From: Comamonadaceae bacterium | GTDB taxonomy: Bacteria; Pseudomonadota; Gammaproteobacteria; Burkholderiales; Burkholderiaceae_C | DNA: 64,000 nucleotides | Assembly (NCBI GenBank): GCA_947450895.1 | Contig: CANFWT010000004.1 | Span: 1-64,000, forward strand | Reading direction: 5' to 3' | Shown: positions 18,376 to 26,458 of the stretch, one piece after another | How positions within the stretch are numbered: the first letter of the stretch is position 1 | Layout: the number at the start of each line of letters is the position of its first letter | Notes under the pieces: model-generated | Databases searched by the model: none | What the model saw: only the letters and a program-made list of their open reading frames with translations | Told to the model about the DNA's origin: nothing | Program-made: the position numbers and the translations under genes

Positions 18376-19023
18376 ATGCTGACCATCAAAAATCTTACGA
18401 TCTCGAACGCGCAGCAGCATCTCTTTTCGGCCCTGTCGCTGGAAATAAACCGGGGTGAGGTCGTCACCCTCACCGGGGCATCTGGCGCTGGCAAATCGAC
18501 ACTGTTGAACTGGATAATTGGGGAGTTAGACCCGAGCTTTTCTGCCCTTGGTGGGTTGTGGCTTAACAATGTGCGATGCGACGCTCTCCCCATTGAAGCG
18601 CGCCACATTGGTCTTTTATTTCAGGATGAATTGCTCTTCCCCCATTGGAGTGTGGGGCAAAACCTGGCCTTTGCACTACCTGCCAAGTTAACGGGCGCTA
18701 AGGCGCGCCGCCAGCGTGTGGAGCAAACCCTGTCAAATATTGGTCTGGCTGGTTTTCATGACCGTGACCCTGCCACGCTTTCCGGTGGACAGCGGGCGCG
18801 GGTCAGCTTGATGCGCACGCTGCTGGCAGAACCCTTGGCGCTCTTGCTGGATGAGCCGTTTTCCAAGTTGGACGCGGTGTTGCGCCCCCAGTTTCGGGCC
18901 TTTGTGTTCGCGCAAATTGCACTGCGCAACATTCCGACATTGCTGGTCACCCATGACCCGGCCGATGTGCCGCAAGGTGGGCGAGTGCTTGAAATCAGTG
19001 ATTGGCAGCACAACCCTGTTTGA
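18376..19023 (+). CDS. ABC transporter ATP-binding protein, YnjD family
   Basis: A 215-residue ABC ATPase that energises the YnjC-type permease. Walker A is GASGAGKST, the signature LSGGQRARVSLMRTLL, Walker B LALLLDEPFSKLD, and the switch histidine VTHDPAD. The Q-loop reads LLFQDELLFPHWSV. I chose ATG 18376, one base after the permease stop, rather than the longer frame from 18196, which lies inside the permease gene. The size matches YnjD. Confidence 0.87.
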   Translation: MLTIKNLTISNAQQHLFSALSLEINRGEVVTLTGASGAGKSTLLNWIIGELDPSFSALGGLWLNNVRCDALPIEARHIGLLFQDELLFPHWSVGQNLAFALPAKLTGAKARRQRVEQTLSNIGLAGFHDRDPATLSGGQRARVSLMRTLLAEPLALLLDEPFSKLDAVLRPQFRAFVFAQIALRNIPTLLVTHDPADVPQGGRVLEISDWQHNPV

Positions 19024-19071
19024 TCAAGCGTTGAACCGTACGGCGCATCGCCCGCGCCGACGCCTCTGGGT

Positions 19072-19272
19072 TCAAGTCTGCCTCCACGGGGCCTGCGCGC
19101 TGATGAAATGACTCGGGTCGGGTTTGTGGTGCCAACCACGCAGTGTTTGCACATGCTTTTTAAGCAATGCAGCCCATGGAGAACTGTCGAAACCTTGTGT
19201 TTGGGTTTGTGTTTGGGCTTGTGCGGTCGAACCTGCCAGCAGGCACAGCGCAAGAAAAATTCTTCTAAGCAT
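19072..19272 (-). pseudogene. N-terminal remnant of a DUF547 protein
   Basis: The frame from ATG 19272 reads MLRRIFLALCLLAGSTAQAQ, a clean signal peptide, then a Q-T repeat and FDSSPWAALLKKHVQTLRG. That is the usual beginning of the mature part of DUF547 proteins. After about 45 residues the similarity stops and the frame ends at 19072. The rest of the domain (normally over 200 residues) is absent, replaced by the end of the ABC ATPase. It begins six bases after the TMEM64-reductase gene stop, so an intact DUF547 gene may once have ended that operon. The family assignment rests on a short match. Confidence 0.5.
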
Positions 19273-19277
19273 CGCCC

Positions 19278-21428
19278 TTAGCCTCGCTTCCAGGTGTGGA
19301 AACGTCCCAAGAACGCCAACACCTTTTGTGGCGCGTGGGCACGCTTCCATTCGCCTGCTGCGTACTTGTTGGCCTCTGCCAGCGTCGGGTACGTGTGGAT
19401 AGTTCCCAATATCTTGTTTAAGCCTAGCCCATGCTTCATCGCCAACACAAATTCGGCCAGCAAATCGCCGGCGTGTTCGCCGACGATGGTCACACCCAGG
19501 ATGCGGTCTTTGCCGGGTACCGTCAACACTTTGACGAAGCCATTCGCAGTGCCATCGGCAATGGCACGATCCAGTTCGTTCATGCCGTATTTTGTGACTT
19601 CATAGGGAATGTTCCTTTCCTTGGCGTCCTGCTCGTTAAGACCCACGCGCGCCACCTCGGGCTCAATAAAGGTTGCCCATGGAACCACCGAATAGTCCAC
19701 CTTGAATTTCTTGTAATCGCCAAACAGCGCATTCACGGCCGCGTACCACGCCATGTGAGCGGCCGTATGGGTAAATTGGTAGGGCCCAGCCACGTCGCCT
19801 GCTGCGTAGATGTTGGGGTACAAAGTTTCCAGATAATCGTTCACGGCTACGGTACGTTGGGTGGGAATACCCAGGTCTTCCAAGCCATATCCTTGTAAAC
19901 GGGCCACGCGACCAACGGCGAACAGCAAGGCATCAAACTCGATGCGTTTTTCAACGCCCTGATGCTCGACCACGATGAATTTGCGCGCGCCGTCGCGTTC
20001 GCAGCGCAAGGCCTTATGACCGGTCAGCACCTCGACGCCGTCGCGGCGCAGCGAGTCGCGGGCCAAGTCAGAGACCTCACGGTCTTCACGCATCATGATG
20101 CGCATCGCCATCTCGATTTGCGTGACCTTCGAACCCAACCGGGCAAAGCTCTGCGCCAACTCGCAACCAATGGGGCCGCCGCCCAAAACGACCAGACGCG
20201 CCGGTGGCACATCAAGTTTGGCAAACTCGTCCCACAGCGTGTCGCTGGTGACATAACCCACCGCATCGAGCCCCGGCAGGGGTGGCACGAAAGGACGGGC
20301 ACCCGCCGCAATCACGATAGAACGGGTGGTCAGGCGCTGGATACCGCCGCTGTTTAATTTGATTTCGACCGTCCAAGGGTCGATGATTTTCGCGTAACCC
20401 TCCAGCACTTCCACGCCAAGCTCGGTGTAGCGTTCCACGCTGTCGTGCGGAGCCACAGCAGCGATGACCTCATGCACGCGGGCCATGATCGTGCTGAAAC
20501 TGAACTTAGGTTCTACCGCGCTCAGGCCATAGTTTTCGGCATGTCGCATCTGGTTGGCTATGCGCGCCGACTTGATCAGGGCCTTGCTTGGCACGCAGCC
20601 ATAGTTCAAACAGTCGCCGCCCATCTTGTGCGCTTCGACCAAAGTAACTTTGGCTTTTACCGCCGCCGCAATGTACGAAGTCACCAGCCCTGCGGCTCCG
20701 CCGCCGATGACCACCAGGTTGCGGTCAAAGGTTTTTGGGCGTATCCAATTTGCATAAACGCGGCGGCTCTGCAGGAAATACATGAATTTTTTCGCCAAGA
20801 TGGGGAAGACTCCGAGGAGCGCAAAAGAAACTAAAAGGCCGGGCGACACAATGCCCGACAAACTGGTAATTTGGGCTAACTGGGTGCCGGCATTGACATA
20901 AACGAGGGTGCCAGCCAACATGCCCAGCTGACTAACCCAGTAGTAGCTCAGGGTACGCACCGGCGTCAAACCCATGAGCAAATTCACCAAGAAGAATGGG
21001 AAGATTGGCACCAATCGCAGGGTAAACAGGTACAGCATGCCATCCTTGGCCATGCCTTCGTTCATCGCTTTAAGCCGCTCTCCAAAACGGCGCTGGATGG
21101 TGTCGCGCAGCACATAACGCGATGCCAAAAACGCCAAGGTGGCACCAGCGCTTGAGGCGAAAGACACGATGACCGTGCCCACCGAAAGGCCAAACAATGC
21201 GCCGGCCGCCAGGGTCATGATTGCTGCGCCAGGCAGTGACAAGGCGGTGATCAAGACATATACCGCGAAGAAGGTAAACGCTGCACTCAGAGGCGATGTT
21301 GCACGCTGTGCCTCAAACTGTCCCAGGCTCGCTTTCATGCCTTCGAGAGTCAAATAATGGTTCAAATTCAATGCAAAGAATCCATACACCATCAATGCAG
21401 CAGAGACAAGTATCAATGTCTTTTTCAT
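19278..21428 (-). CDS. TVP38/TMEM64 membrane domain fused to an FAD/NAD(P) disulfide reductase-like domain
   Basis: A 716-residue fusion. Residues 1-225 form a DedA-superfamily TVP38/TMEM64 membrane domain (SLPGAAIMTLAAGALFG, the proline-rich LRLVPIFPFFLVN). Residues ~235-700 form a class I pyridine nucleotide-disulfide reductase. Its FAD site is VVIGGGAAGLV, its redox disulfide C273-C278 in CLNYGCVPSK, its NAD site VVLGGGPIGCELA, its second FAD motif YAAGDVAGPYQFTH, and H678/E685 (HTYPTLAE) are the dimer-interface base pair. The metal-binding Cys pair at the C-terminus of mercuric reductase is missing, so true MerA activity is unlikely. The upstream 21430-21500 stretch is AT-rich. Together with the neighbouring YnjBCD genes it resembles the E. 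coli ydjXYZ-ynjABCD set. Substrate unknown. Confidence 0.9.
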   Translation of the reverse strand: MKKTLILVSAALMVYGFFALNLNHYLTLEGMKASLGQFEAQRATSPLSAAFTFFAVYVLITALSLPGAAIMTLAAGALFGLSVGTVIVSFASSAGATLAFLASRYVLRDTIQRRFGERLKAMNEGMAKDGMLYLFTLRLVPIFPFFLVNLLMGLTPVRTLSYYWVSQLGMLAGTLVYVNAGTQLAQITSLSGIVSPGLLVSFALLGVFPILAKKFMYFLQSRRVYANWIRPKTFDRNLVVIGGGAAGLVTSYIAAAVKAKVTLVEAHKMGGDCLNYGCVPSKALIKSARIANQMRHAENYGLSAVEPKFSFSTIMARVHEVIAAVAPHDSVERYTELGVEVLEGYAKIIDPWTVEIKLNSGGIQRLTTRSIVIAAGARPFVPPLPGLDAVGYVTSDTLWDEFAKLDVPPARLVVLGGGPIGCELAQSFARLGSKVTQIEMAMRIMMREDREVSDLARDSLRRDGVEVLTGHKALRCERDGARKFIVVEHQGVEKRIEFDALLFAVGRVARLQGYGLEDLGIPTQRTVAVNDYLETLYPNIYAAGDVAGPYQFTHTAAHMAWYAAVNALFGDYKKFKVDYSVVPWATFIEPEVARVGLNEQDAKERNIPYEVTKYGMNELDRAIADGTANGFVKVLTVPGKDRILGVTIVGEHAGDLLAEFVLAMKHGLGLNKILGTIHTYPTLAEANKYAAGEWKRAHAPQKVLAFLGRFHTWKRG

Positions 21429-21776
21429 TGGGTATTTCTTAAGCTTTATTTAACTAAAATAATATTAAATTTATTTAAAAAACCAAAATATTTATTCTCA
21501 TGTGAATCGGGTACAAGCTGCCAGTTTTTCACCGTTATCGTTCTATTTTTGACTCTGGTGCGCAGGGAACTACTACCATGCAACGTTGTGCGAAGCGCAC
21601 CTTCGTGGTGGACAGGAATCACCCGGGCCGGTTAACAGCAACGATGGTGGCCGCATTGAGCGGCTACACCGGGTGGGTCTGGGAGGCAAGACTGCCATTA
21701 GACCTTTCTCGGCTTCTTGTAACGACAACAGCCTTTTTCAGGGCAGCTCCAAAACTTTGCTTATTTGCAGATGCAC
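21429..21776. other. Intergenic region upstream of the TMEM64-reductase gene
   Basis: About 348 bases without a supported gene. The part nearest the TMEM64-reductase start (about 21435-21500) is strongly AT-rich and should hold its promoter. It contains AACCAAAATATTTATTCTCATG, of which the first 11 bases recur at 22258-22268 and the last 8 appear inverted just beside that copy. The rest returns to ordinary GC content and shows no obvious terminator hairpin or RNA. Confidence 0.4.
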
Positions 21777-22145
21777 TCAAGCCTGCACAGGGGCTTGCTT
21801 GCGCAAAAGCCAAGCCACGATGGCAACAAAGAGGGCCACAGGCAGCCACACTGGTGCGCTAACAAGTACGCAAATGCCAAGCACTAAAAGCAGCGCAAAT
21901 CCCACCAACGCTGATACACCGAACCCAACCAAGGCAAGCACCACCAGCGCCACGGTGCTTGCTACAAGAGCACCAATAATTCCCAAGCTTGCAATACCAA
22001 TGGCCTCGACCCCGTGAACAGACTGGCCATTGACCGTGACAGTGACCGGCCCAACAGAGATGTTTCCAGACGGCAATGCGAAAAGAAAAAACAATAGCAA
22101 GACTGCAGCAGTCAGAAAAACACCTAAAAGCACTTTGGTACGCAT
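21777..22145 (-). CDS. Small membrane protein of unknown function
   Basis: A 122-residue protein with a hydrophobic N-terminal segment (LLGVFLTAAVLLLFFLFAL, signal anchor), a short polar stretch GNISVGPVTVTVNGQSVHG, and then two to three hydrophobic segments rich in V, A and L. I recognise no named family. I chose ATG 22145 because GGAG sits 9-12 bases upstream. A longer frame from 22175 adds ten residues without a ribosome site. It stands alone downstream of imuB on the same strand, separated by 165 bases that include an AT-only inverted repeat. Confidence 0.65.
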   Translation of the reverse strand: MRTKVLLGVFLTAAVLLLFFLFALPSGNISVGPVTVTVNGQSVHGVEAIGIASLGIIGALVASTVALVVLALVGFGVSALVGFALLLVLGICVLVSAPVWLPVALFVAIVAWLLRKQAPVQA

Positions 22146-22261
22146 GTTGTAGAACTCCCGTTTATGCTGTGTCATCAGTGATCTGTCTTGGCTTTTCCAA
22201 GGTTAAATAGTGCATTGAATCCACGAACTGTATTTCTCAGCGGATGGTACATGAGAAACCA

Positions 22262-22294
22262 AAATATTAATTACAAAAATGAAAATTAATATTT
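22262..22294. repeat. AT-only inverted repeat (11-base arms)
   Basis: The arms AAATATTAATT (22262-22272) and AATTAATATTT (22284-22294) are exact reverse complements with an 11-base spacer. The element lies 117 bases upstream of the small membrane protein start and 16 bases past the imuB stop. It lacks a following T run in the minus direction, so it is not a classic terminator. It may be a regulator-binding site or a promoter feature of the membrane protein gene. Confidence 0.55.
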
Positions 22295-22310
22295 GCGTAT
22301 TTCTGTCCCC

Positions 22311-23957
22311 TCACGCAAAAAACCCATGCAAGTACCACTGCGCCTCCTGCGTCGCCTCAAGGTCGCTCTTATCGCCCATCCCCTGCTTATTTCTCAGCCG
22401 GTCGCAATAAATCCACAGCAAGCCGTGGCGCTGGCTGCGGGCAATGAAGTAGTCGCGCAGCACAGGTGCCTCACCCTCTAGCCAGCCCGCTTCCAACCGC
22501 TGCGGACCAAGCAGCAAGACCAGCGGGCCGTGGAATTGGGGTTGGGCGTGTTGCACCAGCAGACTTTGCGGCGTGGCCAGCAGCCAGCTGGGATACAGCG
22601 CATCGGTCGAGGGCGATGAATGGGGATCGGCGTCGGGGTTGTCAATTGGCGCCACGCCGCGCGTGCCCTTTTTGTCTGCGCGCTGCGCTGCGGCATTCGG
22701 GGCTGCGCAGGGCAGCCAGCGCTGCATGCGTTCGGGCCGGTGGTCGGCCTGGGTACTAGCGCACAGCACAAGCGCAGGCCCCAGCCGGGCGGCCACGCGC
22801 TCGAGCATGTGGTGCAGGCTGTCGCCGCTGCGTACTTCGTCTACCAGCAGGCTGTGGCTTTCGCCTGAGAGCGGCTGAGTGGCCAGGGTGCGCAGGCGCA
22901 AATACAGCACCGGGGCGGGCAGCACTACGCGCGCCAATTGTTCGGCCAGCATGCGCTCCAGGTGGCGCAGGTCTTGGGTGGCGTGCGCGGTGCGCAGTTC
23001 CAGGCGGCCATAGCCGCTGGCGTCGTGGTGGGCATCTTGGTGCAGCGCATTAGAGCGGCGCGCGTCCAACTCCCAAAGCAGTTCCAGCACCAGGACGCCG
23101 CGCTGGCGTGCACGCAGCCATTCAAGCAACTGCGCCAGCAAGCGGCGCGCGCCAAAAAGCAGCGCTGGGGCCGCATCCACCTGGGCGGCCAGTTCCAGCG
23201 GCGCGTCAAACACTTCAGGCAGACGCAGCCAAGGATAGACCTCGGGGCGTAGGCCGTAGGCCTGGTCCAGCGCGGCCAGCAACTCAGGCCCGAAGCGGCG
23301 CACCAGGCCCGCACGCGGCAATGCACGCAGCTGGCCCCAAGTGCAGCAGCCCAGGCGCTCAAGGGTAGGCACGTGGGAGCGGGCAGCGGCCAAGGCCGCC
23401 AATGGCAAGGCGTCGGCATCCAGCAAATCGCCAGGCATCTGCAAGCCCAGATTAACGAAGTCCGCAGGCGCTGGCTCGCCAGCGCGCTCGGTGCCAAGCT
23501 TGCCTCTGAGATCGCCACCGCGGGTACTTTTACGGATGGGTTCGGGTGCGACGTCATCTGCGCCGGCATCTGCATGCGCAGCCCCTTGGGCCACTACCCA
23601 CAGGCGCCCCAGCGCCACCAACGCCGTTGGCCCTTGCGCGCAGGACAGCGGCGCCAGTGCAGGAGTCAGCAACTTGTGCAGCAAGGCACGGCGCCCACCA
23701 AACAGGCGTTCGCTGGCCGAGGTTTCGAGTACCAGCGCGCCGTCCAACTGCGCCACCCAGGGCGTGAGATGCAGAGCACGCCAGGCCAGCGCGCTCAGGG
23801 GATCCGCCACGCTGGGGGCCGCGTCGGACGCGTGGGCCAACGCCGGCGCGGCCATGCGCAGCGCTAGCCAGTGGTGCGGCAAGTACGGCTTAAGTGCAGC
23901 ACCCGGCAGGGGTGGAGCCTGGCTTGTGCGCGGGTCTGGACCTTGGAGCGTGGACAT
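22311..23957 (-). CDS. imuB: ImuB, inactive Y-family polymerase-like mutagenesis protein
   Basis: ImuB is the hub protein of SOS mutagenesis: a Y-family polymerase homologue that lacks catalytic acidic residues and links ImuA and DnaE2 to the sliding clamp. The protein is about 548 residues from ATG 23957. It contains WVAQLDGALVLETSASERLFGG, the little-finger part with LPEVFDAPLELA, and the C-terminal IYCDRLRNKQG followed by WYLHGFFA, both hallmarks of ImuB. The N-terminal palm region is short, as in related Comamonadaceae. ATG 24014 is an alternative start that would overlap imuA by 47 bases. No dnaE2 follows within the window. Confidence 0.88.
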   Translation of the reverse strand: MSTLQGPDPRTSQAPPLPGAALKPYLPHHWLALRMAAPALAHASDAAPSVADPLSALAWRALHLTPWVAQLDGALVLETSASERLFGGRRALLHKLLTPALAPLSCAQGPTALVALGRLWVVAQGAAHADAGADDVAPEPIRKSTRGGDLRGKLGTERAGEPAPADFVNLGLQMPGDLLDADALPLAALAAARSHVPTLERLGCCTWGQLRALPRAGLVRRFGPELLAALDQAYGLRPEVYPWLRLPEVFDAPLELAAQVDAAPALLFGARRLLAQLLEWLRARQRGVLVLELLWELDARRSNALHQDAHHDASGYGRLELRTAHATQDLRHLERMLAEQLARVVLPAPVLYLRLRTLATQPLSGESHSLLVDEVRSGDSLHHMLERVAARLGPALVLCASTQADHRPERMQRWLPCAAPNAAAQRADKKGTRGVAPIDNPDADPHSSPSTDALYPSWLLATPQSLLVQHAQPQFHGPLVLLLGPQRLEAGWLEGEAPVLRDYFIARSQRHGLLWIYCDRLRNKQGMGDKSDLEATQEAQWYLHGFFA

Positions 23958-23967
23958 GGCAAGGGCT

Positions 23968-24867
23968 TCACGGGCCGCGGTGGGCGACACGGCTTTGCCT
24001 GAGGCCCAGGACATGACGGCGAACCGGCGGGCAGGTGGCCGACTCGATCTCCAACGCAATGGCTGCCGGGGTGGCGGTATGGTCTGCGAAAGGCGCCATC
24101 TGTGGCGCACGTTCAGGCTGCTGCAGCGTGGCTGCGGCCAGCAGCTGGCGCAGCGCGGGCGCTCGGGCCGCCAAGTGCAAGGCGTGCTCGAGCGGAGGTC
24201 CACGGCGCTTGAGCAGATCAATGCACAAGCCACCATCGGCATCAGGCGACAGCAGCAGGCGCAGCACGGCGGGCGAAGCGTCTTGCCGGGCCTGGTCGCT
24301 GCGCATGACGAAGAGCAGCTTGTGGTGTTCGGCGGCCGCCAGTTGCAGGCGGCGCAGCTGATCGGCCCGCGCCTGCGGCAGCCAAGCCAGTACCGCGTCC
24401 ACCGGCGCGCAGCGCAGCGCCTGCTCAGTGGCCCACAAGGGCGTGGTACCGGCGCGGTGGGCAGCGGCACCTCTGGCGGCGAGTGCAGGCCCTGGCGGCA
24501 GCTTGAACCACAGCAAGCGCCGCGCTGCCAGCCCCTGGGAGGCCAACGCGGGCGCAAAGGGCAATTGCGGCGGCGCCACCAGCACCACAGGCCCCGAGCC
24601 ACAGCAAGCCAGCGCCGGAACCAACAAGCGCCATTCGTTGTGCACGCCTGGCGCCTGCAACAGCTCGGTCAGCGCGCCCACCGGCCAGCCACCACCGGGC
24701 AAATGCAAGTCCAGCAGCGCGTCGCCGGTAGCCACCGTGTGCTGGGGCGCCAGCGCCAGGGCGTGGGCACGCCAGACGTCGGCGTGGAGCGCGTCTATGG
24801 CGTCCGGGGCGTCAGTGCCAGGCGCACTGGCACCGGGAAATGCGAAGAAAGCTTGCTGCGGAACCAT
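23968..24867 (-). CDS. imuA: ImuA, SulA/RecA-like SOS mutagenesis protein
   Basis: A 299-residue member of the ImuA family, a RecA-fold protein that works with ImuB and DnaE2 in damage-induced mutagenesis. Recognisable parts are LDLHLPGGGWPVGALTELL, the family's equivalent of the RecA GCGGLPRGRVTEI region, PVVLVAPPQLPFAPAL, and PVDAVLAWLPQARADQLRRLQLAA. I chose ATG 24867 because the longer TTG start at 24876 comes within three bases of the LexA box. imuB starts about 10 bases after its stop. Confidence 0.86.
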   Translation of the reverse strand: MVPQQAFFAFPGASAPGTDAPDAIDALHADVWRAHALALAPQHTVATGDALLDLHLPGGGWPVGALTELLQAPGVHNEWRLLVPALACCGSGPVVLVAPPQLPFAPALASQGLAARRLLWFKLPPGPALAARGAAAHRAGTTPLWATEQALRCAPVDAVLAWLPQARADQLRRLQLAAAEHHKLLFVMRSDQARQDASPAVLRLLLSPDADGGLCIDLLKRRGPPLEHALHLAARAPALRQLLAAATLQQPERAPQMAPFADHTATPAAIALEIESATCPPVRRHVLGLRQSRVAHRGP

Positions 24868-24878
24868 TTTTCTCAAAG

Positions 24879-24898
24879 TACTGTTTTTATAAACAGTA
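24879..24898 (-). promoter_or_regulatory. LexA operator (SOS box) of imuA-imuB
   Basis: The 20 bases TACTGTTTTTATAAACAGTA match the LexA consensus TACTG-N10-CAGTA exactly in both conserved half-sites. The box ends 12 bases upstream of the imuA ATG, so LexA should block transcription of imuA-imuB until DNA damage. It also lies between imuA and the end of the Bcr/CflA gene, which is not expected to be affected because that gene ends here. Confidence 0.93.
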
Positions 24899-24945
24899 TA
24901 TTGCAGCGGCGATACGACCGCTGTGGCCCCAAGACTTGCGTAGGG

Positions 24946-26178
24946 TTAAAGCTTGGGCACTGCGTTCCCAATCTGGGGCCAGCGCTGGCGCAGCAATACC
25001 CAGCTGGACAATCCCACCCCCATCATGCACAGTGAGGCGGCCGCCAAAGCCACGGTGGAATGCATCACCCAGGGCGACACCAGACCCGCCACGATGCCGT
25101 TGGCCGTAGACCCAATGAACATTTGCAAGGAAGAAGCCATGCCCCGGCGCGCCGGGTGCAGGTCTAGCACCAACAGGGTCACCACTGGCACCATCATGGC
25201 CCAGCCAAAGGCAAACACACCCAGCGGAAACAAGGCCCAAGCCACGTGGGCATTCCAGACCATATTCGCCATCAAATTCAACACGCCAACACACAACATG
25301 ATGACAAAGCCGTTGCGGATTTGGCGCTTGGGCGACAAACGCCCGGCCACCCGGCCACTGACCCAGGCTCCACCCATGATGCCGCTGATGACCACCAAAA
25401 AGAACCAGAAAAACTGCTGCGGCGGCAAATGCAAGTGCTCGCCTAAAAAAACCGGTGCGCTGAGCACATACAAAAACACCCCGTTAAAAGGCACGCCACT
25501 GGCCAATGCCAGTAGTAAGAATCGCGGATCGGCACCCAGTTGCCAGTAACCAGCGAGCAGATTTTTGACATGGAAATGCTGGCGCTGGCTCAAGTGCAGC
25601 GTCTCGGGCAACAGGCGATAGTTGGCCACCCACAAGGCCACTCCGATGGCGGCTAAAAACCAAAACACGGCGGGCCAACCGCTGTGCACCAGCAACCAAC
25701 CGCCCACCAGCGGTGCAATAGCGGGCGCCACGCCAAAGAAAATGGTGATTTGGCTCATCACCTTTTGCGCCTGGTGAGGTGCGTACATGTCGCGCACCAC
25801 TGCGCGCGCAATCACAATGCCTGCGCCCGTGGACAGGCCTTGCAGGCCGCGAAAAAAAATCAGTTGCCCGATGCTTTGCGACAACGCGCACCCTACAGAG
25901 GCAAGGGTAAAAACCGCCAGCCCCCACAGCACCACGGGTCGGCGGCCAAAACTGTCGGAAATAGCGCCATGGAACAGCGCCATGAAGGCAAAACCAAACA
26001 AATAGGCCGAAAGCGTTTGCTGCATTTGCAGCGGCGTGGCGCCCAAGGAGGTCGCAATACCGGCAAAGGCCGGCAGGTAGGTATCAATCGAAAACGGCCC
26101 CAGCATGCCCAGCACCGCCAGCAGCACGGCAAACATCCATTGCGGCAGGCGCCACAGAGACTGTGCGTCGGGGTTCAT
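24946..26178 (-). CDS. Bcr/CflA family MFS drug exporter
   Basis: A 410-residue inner-membrane exporter with twelve predicted helices. Typical Bcr/CflA marks are GPFSIDTYLPAF in helix 1, GAISDSFGRRPVVLWGL in loop 2-3, and the antiporter motif region RGLQGLSTGAGIVIARAVVRDMY. These proteins pump out bicyclomycin, chloramphenicol or related compounds by proton antiport. The start at ATG 26178 (MNPDAQS) fits better than the 26199 alternative. No partner periplasmic protein is present. The substrate here is unknown. Confidence 0.87.
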   Translation of the reverse strand: MNPDAQSLWRLPQWMFAVLLAVLGMLGPFSIDTYLPAFAGIATSLGATPLQMQQTLSAYLFGFAFMALFHGAISDSFGRRPVVLWGLAVFTLASVGCALSQSIGQLIFFRGLQGLSTGAGIVIARAVVRDMYAPHQAQKVMSQITIFFGVAPAIAPLVGGWLLVHSGWPAVFWFLAAIGVALWVANYRLLPETLHLSQRQHFHVKNLLAGYWQLGADPRFLLLALASGVPFNGVFLYVLSAPVFLGEHLHLPPQQFFWFFLVVISGIMGGAWVSGRVAGRLSPKRQIRNGFVIMLCVGVLNLMANMVWNAHVAWALFPLGVFAFGWAMMVPVVTLLVLDLHPARRGMASSLQMFIGSTANGIVAGLVSPWVMHSTVALAAASLCMMGVGLSSWVLLRQRWPQIGNAVPKL

Positions 26179-26247
26179 GGCGCGATGCGTCGGGCACACA
26201 CCCAGCGCAAGGCACTAGCACCAAGGCTACATTGCGCGGCTGGCGGC

Positions 26248-26436
26248 CTACGCACGTGGGGGCGCCGCAGCGGACCGGGGAGTTTCAGGCGCAGCCGGGT
26301 CAGGTTCTTCATCTACCGTCGCTGGACTTGGCGGACGGCACATGGTTTGGCCATCCCATTGCTGGCCACACCAGCAAAACCCCTGGGCATTGATCAGGCA
26401 AGTACCCGTGCCACAACAACGTTCATCTTCCACCAT
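26248..26436 (-). CDS. Small cysteine-rich protein of unknown function
   Basis: A 62-residue protein starting at ATG 26436 with AGGAG about 8 bases upstream. The first half is a compact cysteine cluster: CCGTGTC, then GFCWCGQQWDG and a further C (six cysteines within 32 residues). The second half is a Pro/Ala/Glu-rich tail. I have seen this kind of short conserved protein in Burkholderiales but know no function. The cysteine spacing could bind zinc or an iron-sulfur cluster. It sits between the Bcr/CflA and EamA genes on the same strand, 22 bases after the EamA stop. Confidence 0.65.
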   Translation of the reverse strand: MVEDERCCGTGTCLINAQGFCWCGQQWDGQTMCRPPSPATVDEEPDPAAPETPRSAAAPPRA

Positions 26437-26458
26437 ACCAACAACTCCTGTGCAAATA

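Noticed and set aside
19278-21428. Calling the fusion a mercuric reductase and the locus a mercury operon
   Set aside because: The C-terminal Cys pair and NmerA domain of MerA are missing, and no merR, merT or merP gene is near.
22311-24602. A long minus frame of 763 codons covering imuB and running through imuA
   Set aside because: The upstream 200 codons are a shadow of imuA in another frame (runs of R, C, S, P). The real imuB starts at 23957 or 24014.
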